Shown piece by piece: positions 52,309 through 61,945 of a stretch of DNA of 64,000 nt. The notes beneath the pieces were generated by a model, which was not told where the DNA came from, made no database searches, and worked only from the letters and a program-made list of their open reading frames with translations. The stretch covers positions 124,001 through 188,000 of the forward strand of contig NZ_CAMFIA010000006.1 of assembly GCF_945952405.1 (NCBI RefSeq), in the 5' to 3' direction. Source of the stretch: an uncultured Stenotrophomonas sp. (GTDB lineage: Bacteria > Pseudomonadota > Gammaproteobacteria > Xanthomonadales > Xanthomonadaceae). The position numbers and the translations under genes were made by a program. Position 1 is the first letter of the stretch. Every line of letters starts with the position of its first letter.

Positions 52309-54936
52309 TCAGGCACCCTGCCCCAGTTCACGCGCCAGGAACGGCGCGGTCCTGCTTCCCTTGGCGCGGGCCACCTGTCGCGGGGTTCCCTTCGCCACGA
52401 TGGTGCCCCCGGCGCCGCCTGCGCCAGGCCCGACGTCGATCACCCAGTCGGCCTGCGCGACCGAGCGCATATCGTGCTCGATCATCACCACCGTGTTTCC
52501 CGCATCAACCAGGCGCTGCAGCTGGACCAGCAACCTGTCTGCATCCGACGCATGCAGCCCGGTAGTCGGTTCATCCAGCACATAGAGCGTTCGCCCGCGC
52601 TGGCTGCGCTGCAGTTCGGTCGCCAGCTTGATGCGTTGGGCTTCTCCACCTGAAAGCTCGGTGGCGGGTTGGCCCAGCCGCAGATAGCCCAGGCCGATGT
52701 CGTGCAGCAACTGCAGTGGCCGGGCAATGGCGTCCTCTTCGGCGAAGAACACCTGCGCCTGATCCACCGTCATCTGCAGCACGTCGGCAATGGTGCGGCC
52801 ATTCCACTGCACCTTCAGCGTGGCCTGGTTGTAGCGTGCACCGTGGCAGGTGGGGCACGGTGCATAGACGCTGGGCATGAACAACAGCTCCACACTGACG
52901 AATCCTTCTCCCTCGCAGGTTTCGCATCGGCCCTTGGCCACGTTGAACGAAAAACGGCCCGCATCGAAACGCCGGCGGCGCGCGTCGGGCGTCGCCGCGA
53001 ACAGCTTGCGCACGTGGTCGAACAAGCCGGTATAGGTCGCCAGGTTGGAGCGCGGCGTGCGGCCGATAGGCTTCTGGTCGACCTGTACGACCCGCTGGAT
53101 CGCCTCCACGTCGCCAGCCAGGCGGCCCCGGGTTGTTTCGATCACGGTCGGCCCCTCGCCTGGGTCTCCGTCTGCGCCCTCCTCCGCTGGCTCATGCCCC
53201 AGGTGCAGCAGCATCAGCTCAGGCAGCGCCTGCGCCATCAGGCTGGACTTGCCCGATCCCGAAATGCCGGTCACCGCGGTCAGCAATCCCAGCGGCACCT
53301 GCGCATCCACGCCCTGCAGGTTGTGGCGATGGATGCCCTTCAGCTCCAGCCAGCTGCCGGCGCTGCGCTGCCGGCTGCCTGGCGCAGGCACCTGGTCGAA
53401 CAGATACAGCGCGGTGCGGGAGTCCTGGATCTGGCGCAAGCCGCCGGGTTCACCGCTGTAGAGCACGCGCCCGCCACCCTCGCCCGCCTCCGGGCCCACA
53501 TCCACCAGCCACTGTGCGCGCCGCATCAGTTCCAGGTCGTGCTCGACGACAAACACCGAATTTCCGCCGTCGCGCAGCCGGCCCAGGGCGTCGTACAGCG
53601 CCTGGCTGTCGGCAGGATGCAGGCCTGCGGAGGGTTCATCGAGCACATACAGCACGCCGAACAGCAGCGAGCTCAGCTGTGTCGCCAGTCTCAGGCGCTG
53701 CAGTTCACCTGCAGACAGGGTCGGCGTCGCGCGATCCAGCGAGAGATAGCCCAGCCCGAGGTTGCGCAGCTGCCCTACCCGCGCCATCACGCCTGCGGCG
53801 AGCCGCTGCGCTGCCAGCCGTTTCTCTTCCGACAGGGCCGCGGTCAGCTGCAGGCCGGGAACGTTGGCATCGCCGGCACGACCGCGGCGCGTGGCACTCT
53901 TGCCACCGCGCGCGCCCCGGCCCGGCGCGCCGAAATCACCCTGCACCACAGGCGCAAGCAGATCCGCCAGCTGGTCCAGCGGCAGCCGCATGAACTCGCC
54001 GATGTCCACGCCCGCGAACGTCACCGAGAGCGCCTCCGGTTTCAGGCGCTTTCCGTCGCAGGCAGGACACAGCTTGCCTTGCATGTAGCGGGAAACGCGC
54101 TTGCGCATCAGTGCACTCTGCGTCGTGGCAAAGGTGTGCAGCACGTAGCGGCGCGCCCCGGTATACGTGCCCATGTAGCTGGGCTCCTGCTTCCGCCTGA
54201 GGGCGGCACGGGTCTCGGCCGGCGTGAATCCTGCATAGACCGGCACGCTCGGGGTTTCCTCGGTGAACAGGATCCACTCCCTGTCCTTCTTCGGCAGCTT
54301 CTTCCAGGGCACGTCGATGTCGTAGCCCAGCGTGACCAGGATGTCGCGCAGGTTCTGGCCATGCCATGCCGGCGGCCAGGAGGCGATGGCGCGCTCGCGG
54401 ATGCTCAGCGACGGATCCGGAACCATCAGGGCCTCGGTCACCTCGTAGACGTGGCCAAGGCCATGGCAGGTGCTGCAGGCGCCCTGCGGCGTATTGGCCG
54501 AGAAGTCCTCGGCGTAGAGCATGGGCTGATGGGCCGGGTAAGCCCCTGCGCGCGAGTACATCATGCGCACCAGGCTGGACAGCGTGGTCACGCTGCCCAC
54601 CGATGAGCGTGCATTGCTGGCGCCGCGCTGCTGTTGCAGGGCCACCGCCGGCGGCAGGCCGTCGATGGCATCCACATCCGGCACGCCGGCCTGGTCGATC
54701 AGGCGCCTGGCATACGGAGCCACCGATTCGAAATAGCGCCGCTGCGCCTCGGCGAACACCGTGCCGAAGGCCAGGGATGACTTGCCCGAGCCCGACACCC
54801 CGGAGAACACCACCAGTGCATTGCGCGGAATGGAGACATCGACATTCCGAAGGTTGTGCTCGCGTGCGCCGCGGACCTCGACGCAGCCGCTCGCCACGGC
54901 GGCAGCTGGCAACTCAGCAAGGGGGGTGTTGGACAT
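52309..54936 (-). CDS. UvrA-like ABC excinuclease/drug-resistance ATPase (UvrA2 type)
   Basis: An 875-residue UvrA family protein from the ATG at 54936. Two ABC cassettes are seen, with Walker A GVSGSGKS and GISGSGKS, ABC signatures LSAGELQR and LSGGEAQR, and zinc fingers CSTCHGLGH, CPACDGKR and CETCEGEG with CPTCHGA. At 875 residues it is shorter than UvrA (about 940), and the region after the first zinc module looks reduced, fitting UvrA2/DrrC-type proteins that lack the UvrB-binding domain. Such paralogues confer resistance to DNA-binding compounds rather than carrying out core repair. The canonical uvrA is expected elsewhere. Confidence 0.82.
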   Translation of the reverse strand: MSNTPLAELPAAAVASGCVEVRGAREHNLRNVDVSIPRNALVVFSGVSGSGKSSLAFGTVFAEAQRRYFESVAPYARRLIDQAGVPDVDAIDGLPPAVALQQQRGASNARSSVGSVTTLSSLVRMMYSRAGAYPAHQPMLYAEDFSANTPQGACSTCHGLGHVYEVTEALMVPDPSLSIRERAIASWPPAWHGQNLRDILVTLGYDIDVPWKKLPKKDREWILFTEETPSVPVYAGFTPAETRAALRRKQEPSYMGTYTGARRYVLHTFATTQSALMRKRVSRYMQGKLCPACDGKRLKPEALSVTFAGVDIGEFMRLPLDQLADLLAPVVQGDFGAPGRGARGGKSATRRGRAGDANVPGLQLTAALSEEKRLAAQRLAAGVMARVGQLRNLGLGYLSLDRATPTLSAGELQRLRLATQLSSLLFGVLYVLDEPSAGLHPADSQALYDALGRLRDGGNSVFVVEHDLELMRRAQWLVDVGPEAGEGGGRVLYSGEPGGLRQIQDSRTALYLFDQVPAPGSRQRSAGSWLELKGIHRHNLQGVDAQVPLGLLTAVTGISGSGKSSLMAQALPELMLLHLGHEPAEEGADGDPGEGPTVIETTRGRLAGDVEAIQRVVQVDQKPIGRTPRSNLATYTGLFDHVRKLFAATPDARRRRFDAGRFSFNVAKGRCETCEGEGFVSVELLFMPSVYAPCPTCHGARYNQATLKVQWNGRTIADVLQMTVDQAQVFFAEEDAIARPLQLLHDIGLGYLRLGQPATELSGGEAQRIKLATELQRSQRGRTLYVLDEPTTGLHASDADRLLVQLQRLVDAGNTVVMIEHDMRSVAQADWVIDVGPGAGGAGGTIVAKGTPRQVARAKGSRTAPFLARELGQGA

Positions 54937-55194
54937 CTTCGCGATCCTGCAGCAGTGGATGGCGCATGCCAGAGAGCGCCTGGTGATGCATTTTCGCTGC
55001 AGCGGGGTGAATGTGGCGAGGGGAAGCGCTGTCATGCCCTTTACTTCGCCTCCTGCAGATGCCGGGCCCGGTCAGCCGGCTCCAGGCAAGGCACTGCATC
55101 AGGTCATCATCGCCACATTCCCGGCATTTGATTCCATCTGGCCGGAGCCAGTGGCTAAGGTCGTCGTGCCACTCATGGGCATCGCGGCCGTCAA
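54937..55194. other. Intergenic
   Basis: About 260 bases upstream of the UvrA2-like gene. It contains the promoter and the end of the restriction gene. No further motif recognised. Confidence 0.4.
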
Positions 55195-57108
55195 TCAGGA
55201 CACCTCGCTCCTCGTTGTCGGCCCTGGATAGAGCCGCAAGGCGATGCTGGCAAGTTTCTCCGACCGTTCCCGAATGCGCACATTGTCCCATTCGGGCAGC
55301 ACAAGAAGGTGGATGTTAAGACTCAGATTGGTGTGCTTGATGAGCTGGTCGCGCTTGAACGGGAAGCTGTGGTGCTGTGCAGACCGATTCACGCTGAGGT
55401 TGAGCAGGGTGAGATTCCCCAGGGTGTTGACCAGGCCCTCTCGCACAAGGATGGCATCCTGGGTTGCAGAGAGTTCGAGCCCGTCCCGCTGCGCAGCCCT
55501 GGCTGTATCCATCTCCTTCGGAGTCACCGAGAGACCATCGGGGAGCGGCCAGTGGGTATGCCAACTGCGCGGCATGATGTGGTCAATATCCAGATGGGTC
55601 AGGCTCGGTACATCGGGCTCCTCCGTCTTCTGGCCAAGGCGAAGCGCGCCCTCGATTTCGGTCAGCAGCTGACGGACCCGCGGGGCATCCAGGTTGCCAT
55701 GGTAGAGGGGCGCGGAGACCAGGGCGGCACGGAATTCGTCGTCGCGCGGCCAGCGGGTTGTATCGCTCATCGAGCTGGCGAGATAGTCGCGCAAGCGGGC
55801 TGGCGACATCGCATCATCACCGGAGATGTGCTTGAGGGCACCAAGGAACAGCAGGTTGTAGTTCTTCGTGGTAAGACCGCAGACCGCGCGACGCACCAGG
55901 TATGAGAGCAGGTCCTGGTACATCCACCGCTGTTCGTCGGCCGATAGGCCTGAAATGGCAATCTTCAACGCCAGGGGATAGACAGTGCTGGCCTCATAGG
56001 CGCTCGCTCGATGTCCGAAACGACCGATGGGCGAGGATCCAGTACCCGCGACCAACGCCTGGTAGTGCATTCCGATCTCCTTGAGCAGCAGCAGCTGCTG
56101 CTCTGCACTCTTCGGTACGTCTCCGCGTCCGACAAAGTCCTTGTAGTCGTTGTAGAGCCGCTGCTGGTCGACCTCATGACCCGTTACCGCCTCGAGCATC
56201 GAGCGGATCATCCATTCGAGGCGCGTTTTCTTGAGCCGGCCACGACGTTCTTCGCCCGTCCACTCCGGCCCTTCGAAGCTCAGCCAATGCTCAGAATAGA
56301 GCGCGTGGGGATCCGCATCTTCATCCTGGTCGGCACGCATGAAGATCAGGTTGCGAATGAGGTCGACGGCGGTCAGCTTGGCGCCACGGTCGTTAAGCGT
56401 CTCGAAGATCACCTGGGGGTCATCCCACGATTCCAGTGTAAGGCAGACGAGCTGCATATCTTCGAGAATCGCCGAGGCGATTGCTTCGCCTGCTGCAACA
56501 GGATTGCGACCATCCGACGTCATCCATTCCTGAAATGAGCTGGCGAAGAACATCACTGCGCCGAGCGACAATGGCCTGCTGGCGTCATGCACCAGCAACG
56601 TACCACGCTGGGTGAAGTGAGCCGGATAGGCCTTCCACATCTCGCCCATGCTGCGCGCCCCGAGCGTTTTCAGGTGATGTGCGCGATCGGTGAATGTCGG
56701 CCAGACCTTGTAAGCATCCTGCTCGGACTGCACGTCATCACCGGTGTTGGCAAGGCACTTCAGTGCCGAGGGCGGTACTGGAATCTTCAGCTCGTTGTGA
56801 GCGACGCCCAGCGCAGCAAGTACGTACTGCAGAGTGGTAAGGCGCTGCTGGCCATCAATCACGTCAAACGACCGCATCTCATCGATGCCAGACACATGTG
56901 GCTCCATGACGACCGCACCCAGGAAGTGCGGACTGCCCTTGACTCCGTCGAGCCTCAGCTGGGCTTTCGAACGGATGTCCTCCCATAGTGGATCCCACTG
57001 TTCGCCCTGCTTCCAGGTGTAACGACGCTGGAAAAACGGAACGCGGTACTGGCGGTCTCCGCTGAACAGGCTCAAGACAGTGTGGGATTTGGACTTCATG
57101 CGGGGCAT
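55195..57108 (-). CDS. GmrSD-type restriction enzyme (DUF262 + DUF1524)
   Basis: A protein of 637 residues from the ATG at 57108, preceded by AAGG. DUF262 (residues about 1-260) has RVPFFQRRYTW and VIDGQQRLTTLQYVL, the nucleotidase ParB-like motif. The C-terminal DUF1524 (about 500-600) carries the HNH-type HLDIDHIMPRS and NTLGNLTLLNLSVNRSAQ. These two domains fused are the single-chain form of GmrSD, a type IV enzyme cleaving modified (glucosylated hydroxymethylcytosine) phage DNA. Related enzymes occur in BREX and Ssp systems. No partner gene is adjacent, so it is likely stand-alone. The longer frame to 57264 reads through a TATAAT-like stretch and is not used. Confidence 0.9.
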   Translation of the reverse strand: MPRMKSKSHTVLSLFSGDRQYRVPFFQRRYTWKQGEQWDPLWEDIRSKAQLRLDGVKGSPHFLGAVVMEPHVSGIDEMRSFDVIDGQQRLTTLQYVLAALGVAHNELKIPVPPSALKCLANTGDDVQSEQDAYKVWPTFTDRAHHLKTLGARSMGEMWKAYPAHFTQRGTLLVHDASRPLSLGAVMFFASSFQEWMTSDGRNPVAAGEAIASAILEDMQLVCLTLESWDDPQVIFETLNDRGAKLTAVDLIRNLIFMRADQDEDADPHALYSEHWLSFEGPEWTGEERRGRLKKTRLEWMIRSMLEAVTGHEVDQQRLYNDYKDFVGRGDVPKSAEQQLLLLKEIGMHYQALVAGTGSSPIGRFGHRASAYEASTVYPLALKIAISGLSADEQRWMYQDLLSYLVRRAVCGLTTKNYNLLFLGALKHISGDDAMSPARLRDYLASSMSDTTRWPRDDEFRAALVSAPLYHGNLDAPRVRQLLTEIEGALRLGQKTEEPDVPSLTHLDIDHIMPRSWHTHWPLPDGLSVTPKEMDTARAAQRDGLELSATQDAILVREGLVNTLGNLTLLNLSVNRSAQHHSFPFKRDQLIKHTNLSLNIHLLVLPEWDNVRIRERSEKLASIALRLYPGPTTRSEVS

Positions 57109-57374
57109 CCAGCCTTGCGGAGCGCCAAATGTAGCGCTTCCACCGCCTGCGATCCAAGGCGGCAGGTTTTCCGGCATCCACATGCATAGGAGCACTGCCA
57201 TAGTAGCTTGCCGGGAGAGCGAGCTACTAGGGCAATACCCACTTGTATAATGTGTCGAGGACAATAATGTGGCACCCTGCCGAGGTCCAAGCCATTGACG
57301 GCTAAATGCATTAGGTCAAGGAAGGAATGGTGTTCCCTGATTGACATCGATTGAAATCGATATGGAAAGGGGTC

Positions 57375-57821
57375 ATGGCAGCCAGCATTCGATCCGCCAG
57401 GCGTGTCGCTCTATCATTCGCGCTGATTGCCAGCTGCATCCCTGCGGCGGTATCGGCAATGGCCCGGGAGACCCGGCCAGTTGTGCTGGTCAGGCTTTCG
57501 CCCGCGGCCAGCGCCGTCCTTGCCACAGGCCTGCTCAGAGGCGTGTTGAAGCCCATCAACGGGTGTGTCTACTTCGTTGATCAGACGGGTACGGCCTACC
57601 TCGCGGCGTGGCCTTATGGCTACTCGCTGGCGCTGGAGGGAGGGACGCCGGTCGGGATTCAGGGCGCGGGATCAGGACAGGTCCTGAAATTCGGGGTCGC
57701 AGCCTCTTTCGGGGGTGGCCACGCGGCTGAGCTGCCCCGATCGAGCCTTGCCGCCACCATCCCGTCCGGTTGCAGCGGCCCGATGATGACCCTGCACTTG
57801 ATCCGCCAGAACGAACCGTAG
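57375..57821 (+). CDS. Secreted hypothetical protein
   Basis: A 148-residue protein from the ATG at 57375 (MAASIRSARRVALSFALIAS). A signal peptide ends at AVSA. The mature part has two Cys (NGCVYF and SGCSGP) that can form one disulfide, and a central beta-rich region. No family recognised. It is a single gene, convergent with the MBL lipoprotein gene, with 82 bases between their 3' ends. Confidence 0.7.
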   Translation: MAASIRSARRVALSFALIASCIPAAVSAMARETRPVVLVRLSPAASAVLATGLLRGVLKPINGCVYFVDQTGTAYLAAWPYGYSLALEGGTPVGIQGAGSGQVLKFGVAASFGGGHAAELPRSSLAATIPSGCSGPMMTLHLIRQNEP

Positions 57822-57903
57822 CCCTACTCAACCACCTCGACGCGGACGCGACCGAGGCGACGGCCCGCAGGCAGCCGCCTCGTTCAGTGCGCCGCTTCGT
57901 CGA

Positions 57904-58947
57904 TCAGAACTTCACCGGCAGCACCTTCATCGCGCCATGGGCATCGGCTTCGATGACGATCAATCCATTGGAGTCGGTCACCAGGATGTTGTTTGTGGTC
58001 TTCCGGTTCTCGCCCGTACCGCTGTTCCCGCAGAAGTACTCGTGCTCAGGCAGCGCAGCGCCCACGGTGGTGTAGCGGTCCACGGCGTCGCAGCGCGGGT
58101 GGCTGTAGCGGAGCCCGGCGCTGAAGATCACGAAATCCGGGCTGGTCGCCTTGGCCCACTCCACCGAATTGCTGCCCTGGCTGGATGCGCCGTGATGTGC
58201 GCCAGTCAGCAGGTTGGCCTTGAAACTCTTGACACCGGTCGGCAGCTGCAGCTTGTTCTCGGTCGCCTGGGTCATGTCGCCGGTGAAGGTCGTGGTGAAG
58301 TCTCCATAGCGCATCGCCACCACCATGCTGCCATCATTCTTGGTGGTGCCCGCGTTGACGCCCAGGATGTAGCTGGCCACCTGCATGCTGCTGCCCCCGT
58401 GCTCGGGCTTCCAGCAGCTCAACCCCGGCTCGGGCGTGGTGGATGCGTAGAACCCCGTGTACATGTTGACCTGCGCCGCACTGTTGATCCTCTGCGTCTT
58501 GACCCAGTCCTGGAAGGTGCTGTTGTACTGGCTCCAGTCCCCGCCCAGGTACAACGACTTCACCTTCATGTTGGCAAACACGGGGGCGATGTAGTTGTAG
58601 TGGTCCTCGTCTGGATGGCTGACACTCACCGTGATCTCGCTCTTGTCATCGATCAGCGTTTCGACGTAGCTCTTTACCCTGCCCGCGTCCCAGTCCTGGG
58701 TGCCGGCCCCCTTGGAGCCGCAGTCCATCACCACCAGACGGTTGCCCGAAGGGCATTGGGCGATCTGGCAGTTTCCAGCACCGATCGGCAGCGTATGCAC
58801 GACCAGATTGCCAGGATCCACCACGTTGACGACGGGAGCGCCCACCCCTGGTGGTGGCGTGGGTTTGATGGTGCCTGTGCCGCAGGCGGTCAGTATCAGG
58901 ATCGCGGACAACAGCAGCCCGCGACCGACGAAGTCGATGCGTGTCAT
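57904..58947 (-). CDS. ComEC-like MBL-fold lipoprotein
   Basis: A 347-residue protein with a lipobox LTAC (about residues 18-22) and a Pro-rich spacer. The MBL fold of the ComEC/Rec2 type shows VSHPDEDHYNYI, with the HxDxDH metal motif, and later GAHHGASSQGSN. It is likely a periplasmic or outer-membrane-attached hydrolase; the DNA-uptake transmembrane part of ComEC is absent. Substrate unknown. A role in extracellular nuclease or phosphodiester cleavage is possible. Confidence 0.82.
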   Translation of the reverse strand: MTRIDFVGRGLLLSAILILTACGTGTIKPTPPPGVGAPVVNVVDPGNLVVHTLPIGAGNCQIAQCPSGNRLVVMDCGSKGAGTQDWDAGRVKSYVETLIDDKSEITVSVSHPDEDHYNYIAPVFANMKVKSLYLGGDWSQYNSTFQDWVKTQRINSAAQVNMYTGFYASTTPEPGLSCWKPEHGGSSMQVASYILGVNAGTTKNDGSMVVAMRYGDFTTTFTGDMTQATENKLQLPTGVKSFKANLLTGAHHGASSQGSNSVEWAKATSPDFVIFSAGLRYSHPRCDAVDRYTTVGAALPEHEYFCGNSGTGENRKTTNNILVTDSNGLIVIEADAHGAMKVLPVKF

Positions 58948-59065
58948 GGGATGACCCTCGTTGGGTTGAGACAGGCCGGATGGCTGTCACGAGGGATAAA
59001 CGCACGATCCATGCCAAGTCATCGGCGTGCCTGCCGCACACCGGTTCGCACCGCGACCGCGTGGC

Positions 59066-60649
59066 TTACAGGCGCTTGGCCAGGCCCAGTTGGCGCACGC
59101 GCCGGCGCAGGGATTCGCGCGGTGTGCGCAGCTGCGAGGCCCAGTGGCCCGGATCGTCGGGGGCCTGCGCGACCGCGCGGCGTATCTCGTCCAGCGGAAT
59201 GTCATCGGCGCGGCGGATGCTCGGCGATGCGTCCAGCAGCACGTAGAAGGAAGCACGCGAGACGCAGAGATGCTCGGCCGCCTTGCGCACACACCACTGG
59301 TGTGCTTCCAGTGCGGCAATCACATCGTGCTCGCCGACCCGCGACGGTGAGCGATAGCGCACGGCCGGCGCCGCAGTGGCCGCCGGCCCTGCGTCCATCG
59401 CAGGCACGGACAGGGAAACGGGCGCGGGCACGGGAGGCGGCAGCAATGCCTGCATGTCCGGCCATTCCTGTACCTGTGTCGCCAGGCTCAGCCGTCGCAG
59501 CACATGCGCCAGCTGGCGGACGTTGCCGGGCCAGTCATACAGGCACAACGCCTGCACCACCGAGCCAGGCAGCTCCACCGGTGCAGCGTCGCTGCCCTGC
59601 CAACGTTGCAGCAGCTGCACGATCAGAACACCGATGTCCTGGCGACGCTCGCGCAGTGGCGGCATTGCAATCACGAAGGCTTCAAGGCGACGCAGCAATG
59701 GCTGGTTGAAGCCTGGCGTGGAGAGATCGCGATCGGTGGCCGCTATCAGGCGTACGTCGGCGCGCGCGTTGCGTGCACTCCCAAGCGGCCGGTATTCGCC
59801 GGTTTCCAGCGCCCGCAGCAGCATCGGTTGCACCGCCGCAGGCGTGTCGCCAATCTCATCGAGGAACAACGTGCCGCCGTCGGCCTCGGCGAAATAGCCT
59901 TCGCGCGCCACCTGTGCCCCGGTGTAGGCCCCCTTGTTCGCGCCGAACAGATCCGCTGCCGCCAGCGACTCGTTCAAGGCGGCCATGTTCACACTGACCA
60001 GCATCCGGTGCGAACGCGCACTGGCGGCATGGATGGCCTGCGCCACAAGCTCTTTGCCGGTGCCGGTCTCACCCAGGATCAGGGTCGGCATGTCGGTGGC
60101 CGCGACCTGGGCGATTGCTGCACGTACCCGCGTCATCGCCGGGCTCACCCCGACCAGCGCACTGCCGCCCTGCCCTGCGCTGCCGATACCGATATAGCCC
60201 AGGCACAGCAGGACACTGCCCCCCAATCGAAGTACCACCCCGCGGCGAAGCCGCGTCCTGTCGAATGCAATGGGCGTCCCGCGCATGTCTTCGCTGATCG
60301 GCACACCGTCGATCTCGACGCGCATCGTCGATGCCGGGGCACTCAGCAGCACGCTACCGTCGTCGCCTGCACGGAAGATCAGGGATTGCCTCGAAACGCC
60401 CTGATGTTCAAGCGCCTCGCCAACGTCACTGGCGGCGGCGAAGAACGCGGGCGCATTCCGGTTCAACTCGGCCGCGCCGCGTTCAAGGAACAAGGCCGCC
60501 TGCTCGCCAATACGACGCCGACGCGGATGCCAGAGCACCGTCAATCCGAGCGTTGCAGTGGCCTGTGCCGCCAGCGCCTCGATCGGCGCCGATAACGTGG
60601 CTTCCCTGTCAGCTGTGCGTCGCGACACCGGTCCCTGCCCCCATTCCAT
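59066..60649 (-). CDS. FHA-domain sigma-54 activator (bEBP)
   Basis: A 527-residue activator. An FHA-like domain (about 80-150: GDDGSVLL through RLGGSVLLCLGY) is followed by the AAA+ domain: Walker A GETGTGKE 193-200, sigma-54 loop GAYTGA 240-245 (consensus GAFTGA) and Walker B GGTLFLDEIGD 257-267. The C-terminal Fis-like HTH reads HDVIAALEAHQWCVRKAAEH. There is no receiver domain, so the FHA may read threonine phosphorylation. It is divergent from an operon of unknown proteins whose upstream region holds palindromes and a -24-like motif. Confidence 0.88.
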   Translation of the reverse strand: MEWGQGPVSRRTADREATLSAPIEALAAQATATLGLTVLWHPRRRRIGEQAALFLERGAAELNRNAPAFFAAASDVGEALEHQGVSRQSLIFRAGDDGSVLLSAPASTMRVEIDGVPISEDMRGTPIAFDRTRLRRGVVLRLGGSVLLCLGYIGIGSAGQGGSALVGVSPAMTRVRAAIAQVAATDMPTLILGETGTGKELVAQAIHAASARSHRMLVSVNMAALNESLAAADLFGANKGAYTGAQVAREGYFAEADGGTLFLDEIGDTPAAVQPMLLRALETGEYRPLGSARNARADVRLIAATDRDLSTPGFNQPLLRRLEAFVIAMPPLRERRQDIGVLIVQLLQRWQGSDAAPVELPGSVVQALCLYDWPGNVRQLAHVLRRLSLATQVQEWPDMQALLPPPVPAPVSLSVPAMDAGPAATAAPAVRYRSPSRVGEHDVIAALEAHQWCVRKAAEHLCVSRASFYVLLDASPSIRRADDIPLDEIRRAVAQAPDDPGHWASQLRTPRESLRRRVRQLGLAKRL

Positions 60650-60693
60650 GGCCGTTGCCGGATCGTACCTGATGTCTGCACGGGCCGCGGAGG

Positions 60694-60722
60694 GACATGC
60701 CAGGCATGTCAGCCGACATGTC
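60694..60722. promoter_or_regulatory. Candidate enhancer sites of the sigma-54 activator
   Basis: A perfect 17-bp dyad, GACATGCC-A-GGCATGTC (60694-60710), is followed by a second palindrome GACATGTC (60715-60722), about 75-100 bases upstream of the -24-like element. Position and symmetry fit the activator binding sites expected for a divergent bEBP gene. Confidence 0.65.
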
Positions 60723-60730
60723 AGCCGACC

Positions 60731-60764
60731 CGCCCGCCCGGCTCATGGCCTGTCCGGGCGGGCG
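60731..60764. terminator. GC-rich hairpin in intergenic region
   Basis: CGCCCGCCCGG (60731-60741) and CCGGGCGGGCG (60754-60764) form a perfect 11-bp stem with a 12-base loop. It may separate the divergent promoter regions or act in an untranslated leader. No T run follows. Confidence 0.5.
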
Positions 60765-60795
60765 CGAGCCCTTGCCATGGTGGGTTCGGCGGAGT

Positions 60796-60810
60796 TGGCA
60801 CGGTTTGTGT
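60796..60810 (+). promoter_or_regulatory. Near-consensus sigma-54 promoter
   Basis: TGGCAC (60796-60801), five bases, then GTGT where the consensus has TTGC. The GG of the -24 element and the G of the -12 element are 10 bases apart, as required, but the -12 dinucleotide is GT in place of GC. It lies 66 bases before the 202-residue gene. Confidence 0.5.
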
Positions 60811-60875
60811 GTAGTCCCTCATCGAGGCGCACGCTGCGTCTCGCCCATCAACCCTCAATCTCAAGGAAGTCCTTC

Positions 60876-61484
60876 ATGTCGACCATCACTCTGATCAACG
60901 AAACCGGCGAAACCGTTCGACTGGCCGTGTTCCAGAAGCCGGTGAGCAACCCGACCCTGGCCACGATCGCCTGGCAGGTTGCCGCACCGCCGCCGGGTGG
61001 CAACTCGGTCATCCAGATCCCGGATGACTTCGGCCTGCAGGTGCGTTACTCGAACGACGCTTCCCGTCCCGACCAGCTGGACACCTCGGCCAAGCCGGCG
61101 TCCTTCGCTGAAACCTCCGCCGCGTTCACCATCGACAGCGTTGCCTCGCAGGACCGCCGCTCCAATGGTGCGGTGATCAACCAGAGCTTCACCGACCTGG
61201 TGCTCAATGAAGTGCGCGTGGTCAACAACTTCAGCATCGGCGTGGAGGCTTCCATCCTGCGCGGCCAGGACGCGATCTACGAGCCGCAGGTCATCTGGCC
61301 GGGCGGCCTGTTCATGGAGGATGTGCGCGCGAGCATGTTCGTCGCCGTGGTTTCCCAGTTCACCTACAAGGGTCAGCGCCTGGTGCAGGAGGAAATCAGC
61401 CAGACCCAGCTCGAGGTGCTCGAGGGCGATTCGCTGATCGTCACCGGGTCGAAGTGGAAGGGTTACTCGCTGACCAAGGCCTGA
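60876..61484 (+). CDS. Unknown protein 1 of the sigma-54 operon (beta-rich)
   Basis: A 202-residue protein from the ATG at 60876 with AAGGAAG upstream. Beta-strand-rich: STITLINETGETVRLAVFQK, then NSVIQIPDDFGLQVRYS and SGAINQ-like NGAVINQSFTDLVLNEV, ending TGSKWKGYSLTKA. No signal peptide and no Cys. I do not know a named family. It begins the operon and is followed 53 bases later by the next gene. Confidence 0.75.
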   Translation: MSTITLINETGETVRLAVFQKPVSNPTLATIAWQVAAPPPGGNSVIQIPDDFGLQVRYSNDASRPDQLDTSAKPASFAETSAAFTIDSVASQDRRSNGAVINQSFTDLVLNEVRVVNNFSIGVEASILRGQDAIYEPQVIWPGGLFMEDVRASMFVAVVSQFTYKGQRLVQEEISQTQLEVLEGDSLIVTGSKWKGYSLTKA

Positions 61485-61537
61485 TCTACCGCGGGACGGG
61501 CCCGGGCCCGTCCCGCTCCACTCCAAGGAGTTCCATC

Positions 61538-61945
61538 ATGACCACTGCATCTTCGCTGCCTCCCCTCCATGACGACTCGCCGCCCTTGCCCAGCAACATC
61601 TGGGCGCCCTCGCCGGACGCCAGTATCGAGATCTACTGGAGTGATCCGGTGGACGGTGCGTTCGACGTCGCCCTGCTGTTGATCGACCGGGCCATTTCCT
61701 CGATGGACCCGGTCAACCTCATCGCCCGCAGGATTCTGGACAGCACCACCCCACGCTTGAGGTTCTCGCTTGTGGACCCCTATTCCAACAACCGGATCCT
61801 GTGGGGACGGATCGAGCGTCGTGTCGATGCTGACGGCAGCATCGGAGTATGGCTGGTGGACACCGGCTATCCCGGCGGCTTTACCGATCTCGCACGGATC
61901 GCAGGGCCATTCGAAGGGGGCGCGCATGGCGATGCCGGGCACTGA
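61538..61945 (+). CDS. Unknown protein 2 of the sigma-54 operon
   Basis: A 135-residue protein from the ATG at 61538, preceded by AAGGAG. A Pro-rich N terminus is followed by a beta-rich part: ASIEIYWSDPVDGAFDVALL, then FSLVDPYSNNRILWGRIE and GVWLVDTGYPGG. The C terminus (EGGAHGDAGH) overlaps the start of the next gene by 20 bases. Family unknown. The size and plan suggest a small partner of the large protein. Confidence 0.7.
   Translation: MTTASSLPPLHDDSPPLPSNIWAPSPDASIEIYWSDPVDGAFDVALLLIDRAISSMDPVNLIARRILDSTTPRLRFSLVDPYSNNRILWGRIERRVDADGSIGVWLVDTGYPGGFTDLARIAGPFEGGAHGDAGH

Noticed and set aside
52669..54606. 645-residue plus-strand frame
   Set aside because: Antisense of the UvrA-like gene.
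57246..57251. Perfect TATAAT on the plus strand
   Set aside because: No matching -35 at 16-18 bases and no clear transcript to assign; chance match possible.
57937..59709. 590-residue plus-strand frame
   Set aside because: Crosses the MBL lipoprotein and the activator gene antisense, without protein-like motifs.
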